This document shows positions 17,574-25,545 of a stretch of DNA of 64,000 bases, piece by piece. The stretch is from Oryzobacter telluris. Its GTDB lineage: Bacteria > Actinomycetota > Actinomycetes > Actinomycetales > Dermatophilaceae. Each line of letters opens with the position of its first letter. Position 1 is the stretch's first letter. The position numbers and the translations under genes are program-made. The notes below the pieces were generated by a model. The model did no database searches, was not told the origin of the DNA, and was given only the letters and a program-made list of their open reading frames with translations. The stretch spans positions 2,108,001 to 2,172,000 of the forward strand of contig NZ_CP170723.1 of NCBI RefSeq assembly GCF_043099285.1. Direction: 5' to 3'.

Positions 17574-18720
17574 GGTCCCTCCCGCGGGCGACGCCCGCAC
17601 CAGCAGCGCGCAGCACGTCGAGGAACGAGCGTGCCGTCGTGTCCCAGTCCAGGGTCAGCGCCCGTTCGCGCGCCTGCCGTGACACCCCGTCGAGGTCCAC
17701 CCGTCCGGTGAGGACGTCGTCCACCCGGGCCACGAGCCCGTCGAGGTCGTCGGCCAGCCACCCGGTGCGCCCGTCGAGGACCGACTCGGTGAGGCCCCCA
17801 CTCGACCGGTAGCCGACGGTCGGCGTCCCCTGGACGGCCGCCTCGGTCACGGCGATGCCCCAGCCCTCGGTCACCGACGGCAGCACCATCACCCACGCTG
17901 TCGCGAGGAGGCTGTCGCGCCGGTCGTCGTCGACGTGCCCGTGGAAGGTCACGAGGTCCTCGACGCCCAGCTCGGCGGCCCGCGCCTCGAGCGGGCCGCG
18001 CCACCAGCCGTCGCCGACGACGTCGACCCGGAGCCCGGGGTGCCGGTCCCTCAGGCGGCGCGTCGCCTCGAGGACGTGCTCGACCTGCTTGTGCGGCACG
18101 AGCCGGGTCAGGACGACGACGCGAGGGGTCGATGACGTCGGCACCCCCGCCCGGGGCCGGGCGGACAGCCCGTTGCGCACGACGTGGACGGACGCCGGGT
18201 CGATGCCGAGGCAGCCGAGGTCGTCGCGGGTGGCCCCCGACACGGCGACGAAGGGCACCCGCCGGTAGAGCCACGGGACCACGCGGGACTCGACGAACCA
18301 GCCGGCCCGGCCGCGCAGGTCGGGGTAGATCAGCTGCCACTGGCGGCGGTGCACGTGGTGGACCAGCGCCACGGACACCCGGGGCCGCGCGAGCGGGATC
18401 CCGAACGGGAGCCCGTTGATGACGTCGACGGCGACGTCGACCTCCGCCCCGTGGCGGACCAACCAGGCGAGGCCGAGGGGGTAGACACCGAGGCGCCCCC
18501 CGCGGCGGACGTGCCGCACGCCGTCGAGCACCTCGTCCCGCGACAGGGCGCCGGGCCGCGCCGTGACCAGGGTGACGTCGTGACCGTCCCGGGCCCAGCG
18601 GGACGTGACCTCGTGGACGTAGACCTCCGAGCCGCCCGCCTCGGGATGGCGCAGGTCGCGCCAGGCGAGGACGGCGATGCGCAGCCGGCGTGTCGTCGCG
18701 TCTCCGGGCACCCCGCTCAC
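17551..18720 (-). CDS. Glycosyltransferase family 4
   Basis: A 389-residue GT-B fold glycosyltransferase. The N-terminal acceptor domain starts RIAVLAWRDLRHPEAGGSEV, a form frequent in actinobacterial GT4 enzymes. The C-terminal domain shows VVLTRLVPHKQVEHVLEA (start of the donor half), VVGDGWWRGPLEARA and the E-x7-E donor site in SVTEGWGIAVTEAAVQGTP. The enzyme is cytosolic or membrane-associated and adds a nucleotide-sugar residue to a lipid-linked acceptor. The GTG start overlaps the stop of the upstream GT-C gene (GTGA), so it is the third gene of an operon that begins at 22222. Confidence 0.9.
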   Translation of the reverse strand: MSGVPGDATTRRLRIAVLAWRDLRHPEAGGSEVYVHEVTSRWARDGHDVTLVTARPGALSRDEVLDGVRHVRRGGRLGVYPLGLAWLVRHGAEVDVAVDVINGLPFGIPLARPRVSVALVHHVHRRQWQLIYPDLRGRAGWFVESRVVPWLYRRVPFVAVSGATRDDLGCLGIDPASVHVVRNGLSARPRAGVPTSSTPRVVVLTRLVPHKQVEHVLEATRRLRDRHPGLRVDVVGDGWWRGPLEARAAELGVEDLVTFHGHVDDDRRDSLLATAWVMVLPSVTEGWGIAVTEAAVQGTPTVGYRSSGGLTESVLDGRTGWLADDLDGLVARVDDVLTGRVDLDGVSRQARERALTLDWDTTARSFLDVLRAAGAGVARGRDLSGRRRR

Positions 18721-20768
18721 GGGGCCCCCGCACTGCCGGTCGCGTCCTCCACGAGCGCGTCGCACAGGGCGGGGCGGACGCCCTCGCGCGGTGTCACCGT
18801 GGCACCGAGGGCTCGCGCCCGGGCCGAGGCCCCGGCGTCGACGACCACCTTCCCCGGGCGGGTGTTCCACTGCAGGTCGCGCTGCGTGTAGGGCACCTGG
18901 GCGACGAACCCGCCGGGCGTCGTCGTGATCGACGCGAGCTGCGCCGAGGGCCTCGGTGCCACACCGAGACGGAAGGTCGTGCCGGGGTAGACCCCGAACC
19001 ATGGACCCTCGACGGTGGCGTAGGCGTCTCGGACGACGATGCGCACGTGGTGGTCGGCGCGGACCTCGAGGTCGACGTCGCGCACGGTCGTCGCCAGGAT
19101 GCTCGCCAGCCGGACGGTCCCCGGCTCGATCGCCCGGTCGAGGCCGACCTCGAGGACGGTCGGGCGCTCCGTGACGAGGACCCACGGCTCGTAGCGGTCA
19201 CCGGTGGCCAGGTAGAGCGCCGCGCACCCGGGGGTGACCGCGAGGGTGTCCGGGGCAGCGGGTCGCCCGGGGACACCTTGCACCTGCTCGACGAGGGAGG
19301 CCTGCGCCGACCCGGGGCCGCCCGAGAGCGCGCGCTGCCACTCGAGCTGGCGGACGAGGTCGTCGCCCCCGGCGGTGACGGCGCTCGTGGACAGGCCGGT
19401 GAGGGTGTGGACCGCCATGGAGTAGGCGGTCAGGGCGGCGACGGCGGTCGCCACCGCCGGGCCGCCGATCCGCCCGGCGCGACGCAGGGCGGGGCCCACG
19501 ACGGCGAACGTCACCGCGGACCCCACGACGAGGAGCGGGACGAACTCGCTGGTGTACCGGTTGGCGATGTAGCCGTACATGAGGACGCCCGCGCCCACCG
19601 CCGCAGATCCGAGGAGTGGGGGGACGAGCACCCGGCGCACCCGTGTCCGGCGGGTGAGGGCGAGCGGGAAGGCCGCGAGCGCGAGGACCAGGAGCAGTGG
19701 CGTCGTGGCGGTGACGCTCGCCGTGCGGTAGGTCTGGTCGAACACGGCACCCGCGCGCACCGGGGGCGGGTCGGCCGGGAGCGAGACCCACGGGTACCAC
19801 GGGGTGAAGCGGACTCCATCGGGCCGGAAGTAGGTCGGCAGCGTCGTGGGGAGGAACTGGGGACCCGTGATGGTCCCGCCGTTGGCCTCGAGAGCCTCGC
19901 GGCGCTGCTCGTTGACCGCCGTCCACACCTGCGCCTGCAGCGGGAAGAGGTACGGGTGGTCGAACTTGGCGAGGTTGAGGGTGACCGACGCCAGCACCGG
20001 GACGACGGCCGCCACGAGCAGGGCCACCACGCGCGGTCCCGGGCGGCGCCGTCCGGACACCGCCCACCGCCACACGGCCGCCAGGCCGATGGCACCGCAC
20101 ACCGCGAAGCCGCCGGTCGTGCGGGTGAGGGCCGCCGCCGCGGCGAACCCGAGCAGCCAGCCGAGGGCGCCGCGGGAGGGGGAGTGCAGGAGGCGGACGA
20201 GCCAGTACAGGGCCCCGACGACGGTGGCGATCGCCCAGGCGTACACCTCGTGGTAGACCCACGGCAGGGAGGCGTCGAAGGTCAGGACGGTGCCGCCCGT
20301 CATCACGGCGAGCAGCATGCCGGCCACCACGGCCTCGAGGCGCCCCACGGGGACGTCGGCGCCGTGCACGACCGTGCGCAGCAGCCAGACCAGGCGGGCC
20401 GCCACCACCGCGAACACCAGCCACGCCACGGCCATCGACAGCACCGTGAGCCGGCCGTCGAACTCGCGGGTCACGAGCATCACGGGGATCCTGGCCAGGG
20501 CGGGGAACGGCGGGAAGTACATGAAGGTGCGCCCGCCCACCTCGAAGCCCTCGATGCCCAGGCTGCCGTCCGGGACGTCGAGGCGCCCCTCGAGCAGCGA
20601 GCCGGCCTGCAGGTCGAAGAAGTTCGAGGCGTAGCGCAGCTCGATGGCGGTGCGGCCCGGCGCCCAGCGCAGGTCGAGGAGCACCGAGAAGTACGCCAGG
20701 GCTCCCACGAGGCAGCCGAGGACCGAGGCGACCCGCACGCGGCGGGCGCTCGATGGGGCAGCCGTCAC
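18717..20768 (-). CDS. Large GT-C like membrane protein
   Basis: A 683-residue membrane protein with about eleven membrane segments up to residue 450 and a C-terminal extracytoplasmic domain of roughly 230 residues rich in beta structure. The first periplasmic loop holds the acidic ELRYASNFFDLQAG and the motif RTFMYFPPFPALARIP, a layout usual for GT-C glycosyltransferases that use polyprenyl-linked sugars. No specific family name is assigned. The GTG start overlaps the stop of the GT2-methyltransferase gene and its own stop overlaps the GT4 start, both as GTGA, so three genes are tightly coupled. Confidence 0.75.
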   Translation of the reverse strand: MTAAPSSARRVRVASVLGCLVGALAYFSVLLDLRWAPGRTAIELRYASNFFDLQAGSLLEGRLDVPDGSLGIEGFEVGGRTFMYFPPFPALARIPVMLVTREFDGRLTVLSMAVAWLVFAVVAARLVWLLRTVVHGADVPVGRLEAVVAGMLLAVMTGGTVLTFDASLPWVYHEVYAWAIATVVGALYWLVRLLHSPSRGALGWLLGFAAAAALTRTTGGFAVCGAIGLAAVWRWAVSGRRRPGPRVVALLVAAVVPVLASVTLNLAKFDHPYLFPLQAQVWTAVNEQRREALEANGGTITGPQFLPTTLPTYFRPDGVRFTPWYPWVSLPADPPPVRAGAVFDQTYRTASVTATTPLLLVLALAAFPLALTRRTRVRRVLVPPLLGSAAVGAGVLMYGYIANRYTSEFVPLLVVGSAVTFAVVGPALRRAGRIGGPAVATAVAALTAYSMAVHTLTGLSTSAVTAGGDDLVRQLEWQRALSGGPGSAQASLVEQVQGVPGRPAAPDTLAVTPGCAALYLATGDRYEPWVLVTERPTVLEVGLDRAIEPGTVRLASILATTVRDVDLEVRADHHVRIVVRDAYATVEGPWFGVYPGTTFRLGVAPRPSAQLASITTTPGGFVAQVPYTQRDLQWNTRPGKVVVDAGASARARALGATVTPREGVRPALCDALVEDATGSAGAP

Positions 20769-22222
20769 GCCGTGGCGAGCCGGTAGAGGAGCTGGTAGCC
20801 GAACATCGTCGGCCAGGTGCGCACCGCGGCACGCTCGACCCGGGTGGCGGCGCGCACGACGTCGGTGACGCGTCCGCCGGACCCTCCGCGCTCGAGGACG
20901 TCGACGGGCACCCCGACGACGTCGCGCTCGACGATCCGCAGCCCGCAGTCGCGCACGAGGCGCTCGAAGCTGCGGCGGGTGAAGAAGCGCACGTGCCCGT
21001 GGTCGAGGGGGCCACGGGTGTCGTAGTCGAACAGTCCGAGCGTGGTGCGGCCACGCGGGTACCAGTGGCCGAAGTTGGGGACCGACACGAGGACCTCGCC
21101 GCCGGGCGCGAGGCGTGACGCGAGGTCGGTGAGCAGGGCCGCCGGGTCGACGACGTGCTCGAGCACGTCGGCGGCGACGACCCGGTCGAACCCTGAACCG
21201 ACCTCAGGCGGGAGGCCGGCGTTGAGGTCGACCTCGACGAAGGAGTCCAGCCGCTCGCCGACGCCGTCGTGCTTGACGAGGTCGACGCCGTGGACCCGGT
21301 GGCCCTGCGCGCGCACGAGGGAGCCGAAGCGCCCGTCGGAGCAGCCGACGTCGAGGACGTCGCCACGGGTGCCGTCGGCGAGCCAGGCGAGCAGCCGCCC
21401 GTGGCTGGAGTCGGGCGAGGGCTTGAGCTCGTAGGCGGTGGGGTCGACCGCGGTGCTGCCGTGACCGAAGCCCATCCGGGCCACCCGGTAGCGGATGACG
21501 TCCTTGGCGACGTCGCGCGCGTAGCCCATGCCGTTGACGTAGCAGATCTCGTCGCCGTAGTAGGTGGGGATCGGGACCTCGACGATCCGCTTCTCGGCGG
21601 CGATGAGCCCCAGGATGATCTCGGTGTCGAAGTCGAAGTCGTCGGTGTACGCCGCGAGGTCGAGGTCGCGCAGCGCCTCCACGCGGTACGCCCGGTAGCC
21701 GCTGTGCCACTCGCTGAGCCGGGCGCCGGTCATCGCGTTCTGGAAGGTCGACAGGATCCGGTTGCCGACGAACTTGTACAGCGGCATCCCGCCCTTGAGG
21801 GCCCCGCCGCGCACCATCATCCGCGAGCCGAACACGGCGTCGGCCCGTCCCTCGAGGATCGGCGCGACGATGTCCTCGATGACCTCGGGGGCGTACTGGC
21901 CGTCGCCGTGGAGCAGGACGACGACGTCGAGGCCGTGGTCCATCGCCCAGGCGTACCCGGCCTTCTGGTTGCCGCCGTAGCCGAGGTTCTTCTCGTGGCG
22001 GACCACCGTGAGGGGCAGGTCGGTCGTCGTGCGGTAGGCGACGCCGATGGCGTACGTGTCGTCCTGGCTCGCGTCGTCGGACAGCAGGACGTGGTCGACG
22101 CTCGCGCGGAACGAGGTCGGGAGCCGGTCCAGGGTGCGGACGAGGGTCGTCGCGGCGTTGTACGCGACGACGAGGACGCCCACCCGGGGGGAGGCGATGA
22201 CGTCGGCGGGCTCGACGCTCAT
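20765..22222 (-). CDS. Fused GT2 glycosyltransferase and methyltransferase
   Basis: A 485-residue two-domain protein. Residues 1-250 are a family 2 glycosyltransferase of the dolichol-phosphate-sugar synthase type (VGVLVVAYNAATTL, LLSDDASQDDT, VVLLHGDGQYAPE, VFGSRMM, SEWHSGYRAYR). Residues from about 285 are a class I methyltransferase (DVLDVGCSDGRFGSL, VVAADVLEHVVDP, GGEVLVSVPNFGHW, RSFERLVRDCGL). It may make a polyprenyl-phosphate sugar and methylate it or a later product. A TACACT box at 22286-22281 on this strand is a likely -10 and gives a leader of about 50 bases. It heads the operon with the GT-C and GT4 genes. Confidence 0.9.
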   Translation of the reverse strand: MSVEPADVIASPRVGVLVVAYNAATTLVRTLDRLPTSFRASVDHVLLSDDASQDDTYAIGVAYRTTTDLPLTVVRHEKNLGYGGNQKAGYAWAMDHGLDVVVLLHGDGQYAPEVIEDIVAPILEGRADAVFGSRMMVRGGALKGGMPLYKFVGNRILSTFQNAMTGARLSEWHSGYRAYRVEALRDLDLAAYTDDFDFDTEIILGLIAAEKRIVEVPIPTYYGDEICYVNGMGYARDVAKDVIRYRVARMGFGHGSTAVDPTAYELKPSPDSSHGRLLAWLADGTRGDVLDVGCSDGRFGSLVRAQGHRVHGVDLVKHDGVGERLDSFVEVDLNAGLPPEVGSGFDRVVAADVLEHVVDPAALLTDLASRLAPGGEVLVSVPNFGHWYPRGRTTLGLFDYDTRGPLDHGHVRFFTRRSFERLVRDCGLRIVERDVVGVPVDVLERGGSGGRVTDVVRAATRVERAAVRTWPTMFGYQLLYRLATA

Positions 22223-22320
22223 GGGGGCGGTCCTCTCGGCGGCGCTGCCGGCCTGGTACGAGGGAGAAGGAACGGGATGCAGTGTAGGTGACCCACCGGT
22301 AACACGCGGTTGGGTCGTGT

Positions 22321-22326
22321 CATAGT
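22321..22326 (+). promoter_or_regulatory. Leaderless-type -10 box of the 2OG oxygenase gene
   Basis: CATAGT lies 7 bases before the ATG at 22334; it keeps the A and T most conserved in actinobacterial -10 boxes. A divergent promoter (TACACT, minus strand, 22286-22281) serves the glycosyltransferase operon from the same 111-base gap. Confidence 0.4.
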
Positions 22327-22333
22327 AGGCGCC

Positions 22334-23176
22334 ATGTCCGGCCCCCTCGTCGACGTCGACCGGCTGCGCGCCGAGCTCCCCGAGCGGTCCGCGGAGTACG
22401 CCGCGGCCGACCCGTTCCCGCACACCGTCGTCGACGACGTGCTCACCCGGGAGGCCTTCGAGGCCGCGGTGGAGGAGTTCCCCGCCGTCGGTGACCCGTT
22501 CTGGCGCGGGTACCTGCACGTCAACGAGACGAAGTACAGCAATACCTCCCCGGACACCTGGGGGACGACCCTGTCGGGGGTCGCGAAGGAGCTGTGCGGT
22601 CCCGAGTTCGTCGCCTACCTCGAGGACCTCACGGGCATCCGCGGGCTCATCCCCGACTGGTCGATGGACGGCGGGGGCCTGCACCAGACGCTGCGCGGTG
22701 GGCACCTCAACATCCACGCCGACTTCTCGACGCACCACGTCCACGACACGTGGGCGCGACGCGTCAACATCCTGCTCTACCTCAACGAGGAGTGGCCGAC
22801 CGAGTGGGGCGGCCAGCTCGAGCTGTGGGACGCCGACATGACGGCCTGTCGTGCGAAGGTCACCCCGGCCGGGAACCGGATGCTCGTCTTCACGACGTCC
22901 CTCGACAGCTTCCACGGGCACCCGGACCCGCTGACCTGCCCCGACGGCCAGGCCCGTCGCTCCATGGCCCTGTACTACTTCACGCAGGAGGCCGAGCCGG
23001 TGCGCCGCTCGACCAACTACCGGGCCAGGCCCGGGGACGGCGCCAAGCGGGTCGCGATCTGGGCCGACCGCAACGCCCTCGACGTCTACGACCGGCTCAA
23101 GCGCCGCCTCGGCATCTCCGACGCCACCGTGCAGCGGCTGATGACGGGCGTCAACCGGCTGCGTCGGCGCAGCTGA
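22334..23176 (+). CDS. 2-oxoglutarate/Fe(II) dioxygenase
   Basis: A 280-residue dioxygenase of the 2OG-FeII_Oxy_3/prolyl-hydroxylase-like superfamily. The Fe(II) ligands are visible as H-x-D in LNIHADFSTHH and the distal His in SFHGHPDPL, with the 2-oxoglutarate-binding Arg in ARRSMALYYF. NILLYLNEEWPTEWGGQLELW is the conserved core strand pair. Proteins like this in glycan loci hydroxylate sugars, lipids or amino-sugar substituents; the substrate here is unknown. The ATG at 22334 is preferred over an upstream in-frame GTG at 22310 because the -10 box lies between them. Confidence 0.88.
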   Translation: MSGPLVDVDRLRAELPERSAEYAAADPFPHTVVDDVLTREAFEAAVEEFPAVGDPFWRGYLHVNETKYSNTSPDTWGTTLSGVAKELCGPEFVAYLEDLTGIRGLIPDWSMDGGGLHQTLRGGHLNIHADFSTHHVHDTWARRVNILLYLNEEWPTEWGGQLELWDADMTACRAKVTPAGNRMLVFTTSLDSFHGHPDPLTCPDGQARRSMALYYFTQEAEPVRRSTNYRARPGDGAKRVAIWADRNALDVYDRLKRRLGISDATVQRLMTGVNRLRRRS

Positions 23177-23206
23177 CCTCCACGCCGGGCTCGGGCCGCC
23201 GGGGCG

Positions 23207-24385
23207 TCAGGGGGTCGGCGCCGGGACGGGCGCCTCGGCCGGAGCCGGCGCCGTGCCGCCACGGCGCAGCAGCCGCTCGGCGAGCCGGGCCGCGGGGCGC
23301 TCCACCCAGCGCGTCGTCACGGCCACGGCCAGGGCGATGACCGCGAAGGACACCGCGACCTTGGTCAGCGTCGGCCAGCCGCCACCGTGCCGGGCCACCA
23401 TCATGAACACGGGGTAGTGCCACACGTAGACGGCCAGCGACATCCGCCCGAGCGCGACGAGCGGGGACCACGAGGTGAGCCGCACCCAGCGCGGGTGGTC
23501 GACGAGCCCCGGGGTCGCGACGACGAACCCGGCGACGCAGAGGTTGACGCCGACGCCGCCCCAGCCCATGTACGTCATCGAGTGGCCGATCGACAGGGTC
23601 AGCGCGACCAGCCCGAGGAGCGACCAGCCCGCGATGGTCGTCGCGTGCGCCCGGGCCCGGACCAGCCAGGGCCAGGCCAGGGCCACGAGCGCTCCCCAGA
23701 ACATGCCGTCCATCCGGGTGGTGGTGCGCAGGAGCGAGAGGTAGGCACCCTCGGAGGCGGCGACGTGCGGCCGCCACACCGAGCAGGCCAGGATGACCGC
23801 CGCGACGACGGCGAGGAGGACCAGCCGCCGGTGCCGCAGCGACCGCACCAGGAGCACGAGGACGAGGGTCACCTGCACGTAGACCGCGGTGTACCAGAGG
23901 TGGCCGAGGTCGGGTCGGGCGATGGGCGAGCTCGTCTGGAGGTACCAGTTCCACGTGAACGTGGCCACGGCGCCGACCGTCGCCATCGTCTGGCCGAAGG
24001 TCAGGATCTCCTTGGGGTCGACGAGCGCCACGAGGACGACGACCGCCAGCAGCACGTACACCTGGGCGCTGACCCGGACCACGCGGGAGAGCACGGCGTC
24101 GACCGGTCGCGCCGCCGCGATGACCCCGACCCGGCCGTCGTCGTCGTCCCGCGTGCCCGACCCGACGAGCGAGCGGGTGAGGAGGAAGCCGGCGACGACG
24201 AGGAAGACCGAGACGGCCAGGTTGCCGCTGCGGATGACGTTGAGCACCGGGGGGACCGCCTCGAGGGCCGTCGTCGACCACAACGCCCAGCCGTGGGAGA
24301 GCAGCACGAGGAGGAGCGCGATGCCGCGCAGCCAGTCGAGCGGCGCGGAGCGCACGGTGGCGCGCGGCGCACGGCTGGTCTCCAT
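23207..24385 (-). CDS. Acyltransferase-3 membrane protein (OafA type)
   Basis: A 392-residue membrane acyltransferase with ten or eleven helices. The signature LDWLRGIALLLVLLSHGWALW carries the catalytic His and the R of the family; LVVAGFLLTRSLVG, the HLWYTAVYVQ motif and RMSLAVYVWHYPVF are also conserved. Family members O-acetylate or succinylate surface polysaccharides and lipids using cytosolic acyl-CoA. Located next to the glycan genes, it probably decorates that glycan. The ATG at 24385 is preceded by TACAGT 8 bases upstream. Confidence 0.92.
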   Translation of the reverse strand: METSRAPRATVRSAPLDWLRGIALLLVLLSHGWALWSTTALEAVPPVLNVIRSGNLAVSVFLVVAGFLLTRSLVGSGTRDDDDGRVGVIAAARPVDAVLSRVVRVSAQVYVLLAVVVLVALVDPKEILTFGQTMATVGAVATFTWNWYLQTSSPIARPDLGHLWYTAVYVQVTLVLVLLVRSLRHRRLVLLAVVAAVILACSVWRPHVAASEGAYLSLLRTTTRMDGMFWGALVALAWPWLVRARAHATTIAGWSLLGLVALTLSIGHSMTYMGWGGVGVNLCVAGFVVATPGLVDHPRWVRLTSWSPLVALGRMSLAVYVWHYPVFMMVARHGGGWPTLTKVAVSFAVIALAVAVTTRWVERPAARLAERLLRRGGTAPAPAEAPVPAPTP

Positions 24386-24393
24386 GGCCGAGG

Positions 24394-24399
24394 ACTGTA
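24394..24399 (-). promoter_or_regulatory. -10 box of the 24385 acyltransferase gene
   Basis: On the minus strand TACAGT is followed by eight bases and the ATG. The transcript would be leaderless or have a leader of one or two bases. Confidence 0.4.
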
Positions 24400-24566
24400 G
24401 TCGAGGACCGTCGCGGGGGAGCCTCGCGCCGAGGTGGCCGGGCCCGGTCCCGGGCCCCTCGGTGTCGGTCTCGTCACGGTCTCCGCCACACCGATCCGAG
24501 CTGGTTACCGGCGAGTTTCGCCACTGCTACAGTTCGGCAGCACTTCACATCCAACGGAGGGTTCCT

Positions 24567-25466
24567 GTGCGCGGTGTCGTCACAAAGCTGCTCGTCTTCC
24601 TCGGCGCGTTCCTCGTCGCCGTCGCCGGACTGGCGGCGTTCTACGCCCCGGGTCAGGTGAAGAAGACCCCCCTCGACGTCAACTCGGTGACCCGGCTCGC
24701 GGGCGACGCCCAGCTGTTCGACGGGTCCGCCCTCGTCCCGACCCCGGTCAAGGCCACGAGCGTCACCCACGCCGACTCCGAGCTCAGCACCGGCGACGTC
24801 GTGCTGTTCCAGTCGTCCAGCTGCCTCATCAAGGACCCCGACGGCGACGCCCCCGACTGCGTCTCGGCCGACGACCCCGACAAGCGCCTCGTCGCCGCCG
24901 GCACCTCGGTGTTCGCCACCGACCGTCGCACGGGCCTGGCGGTCGCCGACTTCGCGAACCTCCCCGCCGACGCCGACCAGCGCGAGGGTCTGGTCAACAA
25001 GTTCCCGTTCGACGCCGAGAAGAAGGACTACCCGTTCTGGGACGGCCTCACCGGCACCTCGGTCAACGCCACGTTCACGGGCACCGAGGACCTCGACGGG
25101 CTCGAGACCTACAAGTACCTCGTCTCCATCGCCGACGCCGGGATCGAGATCACCCCGGAGGTCGCCGGCAAGTACTCCACGGAGAAGACCATGTGGGTCG
25201 ACCCGGTCACCGGGTCGATCATCGACCAGACCGAGCACCAGACCCGTAAGCAGGCCGACAACGGCCAGGTGCTCCTCGACCTGAACTTCGCCTTCACCGA
25301 CGAGACGGTCGCCGCGAACGTCGAGTCCGCCAAGGCGAACGGCTCCAAGCTCTCCCTCCTCACGAGCACCGTCCCCCTCGTGGGCGGCATCCTCGGGCTG
25401 CTGGCCCTCGCGGGCGGCATCCTGCTCGCGCTGACGGGCGCGCGCTCCCGCCGCACCGAGGCCTGA
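24567..25466 (+). CDS. DUF3068 family protein (PorA-like name)
   Basis: A 299-residue protein with an N-terminal membrane helix (residues 7-27), an extracytoplasmic domain of about 240 residues and a C-terminal helix (VPLVGGILGLLALAGGILLAL) ending in basic residues, the two-helix layout of DUF3068. Family-like motifs are DVVLFQSS, VFATDRRTGLAVADF, KFPFDAEKKDYPFWD and TMWVDPVTGSIID. Databases sometimes call these porins; pore activity is not evident. GGAGG lies 6 bases before the GTG, and TACAGT at 24528-24533 is a candidate -10. A 20-bp hairpin follows the stop. Confidence 0.85.
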   Translation: MRGVVTKLLVFLGAFLVAVAGLAAFYAPGQVKKTPLDVNSVTRLAGDAQLFDGSALVPTPVKATSVTHADSELSTGDVVLFQSSSCLIKDPDGDAPDCVSADDPDKRLVAAGTSVFATDRRTGLAVADFANLPADADQREGLVNKFPFDAEKKDYPFWDGLTGTSVNATFTGTEDLDGLETYKYLVSIADAGIEITPEVAGKYSTEKTMWVDPVTGSIIDQTEHQTRKQADNGQVLLDLNFAFTDETVAANVESAKANGSKLSLLTSTVPLVGGILGLLALAGGILLALTGARSRRTEA

Positions 25467-25473
25467 CGCACGA

Positions 25474-25519
25474 ACGAACCGGCCCCGTCCCCCCTTCGTG
25501 GGGGACGGGGCCGGTTCGT
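25474..25519. terminator. Bidirectional terminator hairpin
   Basis: Bases 25474-25493 pair perfectly with 25500-25519, a 20-bp stem with a 6-base loop containing TTCG. It separates the convergent DUF3068 and MFS genes and can serve both. Confidence 0.9.
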
Positions 25520-25545
25520 CGTTCCGGGCCGCGGGGCCGGGGCGG

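Noticed and set aside
24463..24484. TGTCGGTC resembling the damage-promoter element
   Set aside because: The base group 8 bases further is not TAnnnT and the next gene's -10 lies elsewhere. The same holds for TGTCGGTC at 28077 and 50245.
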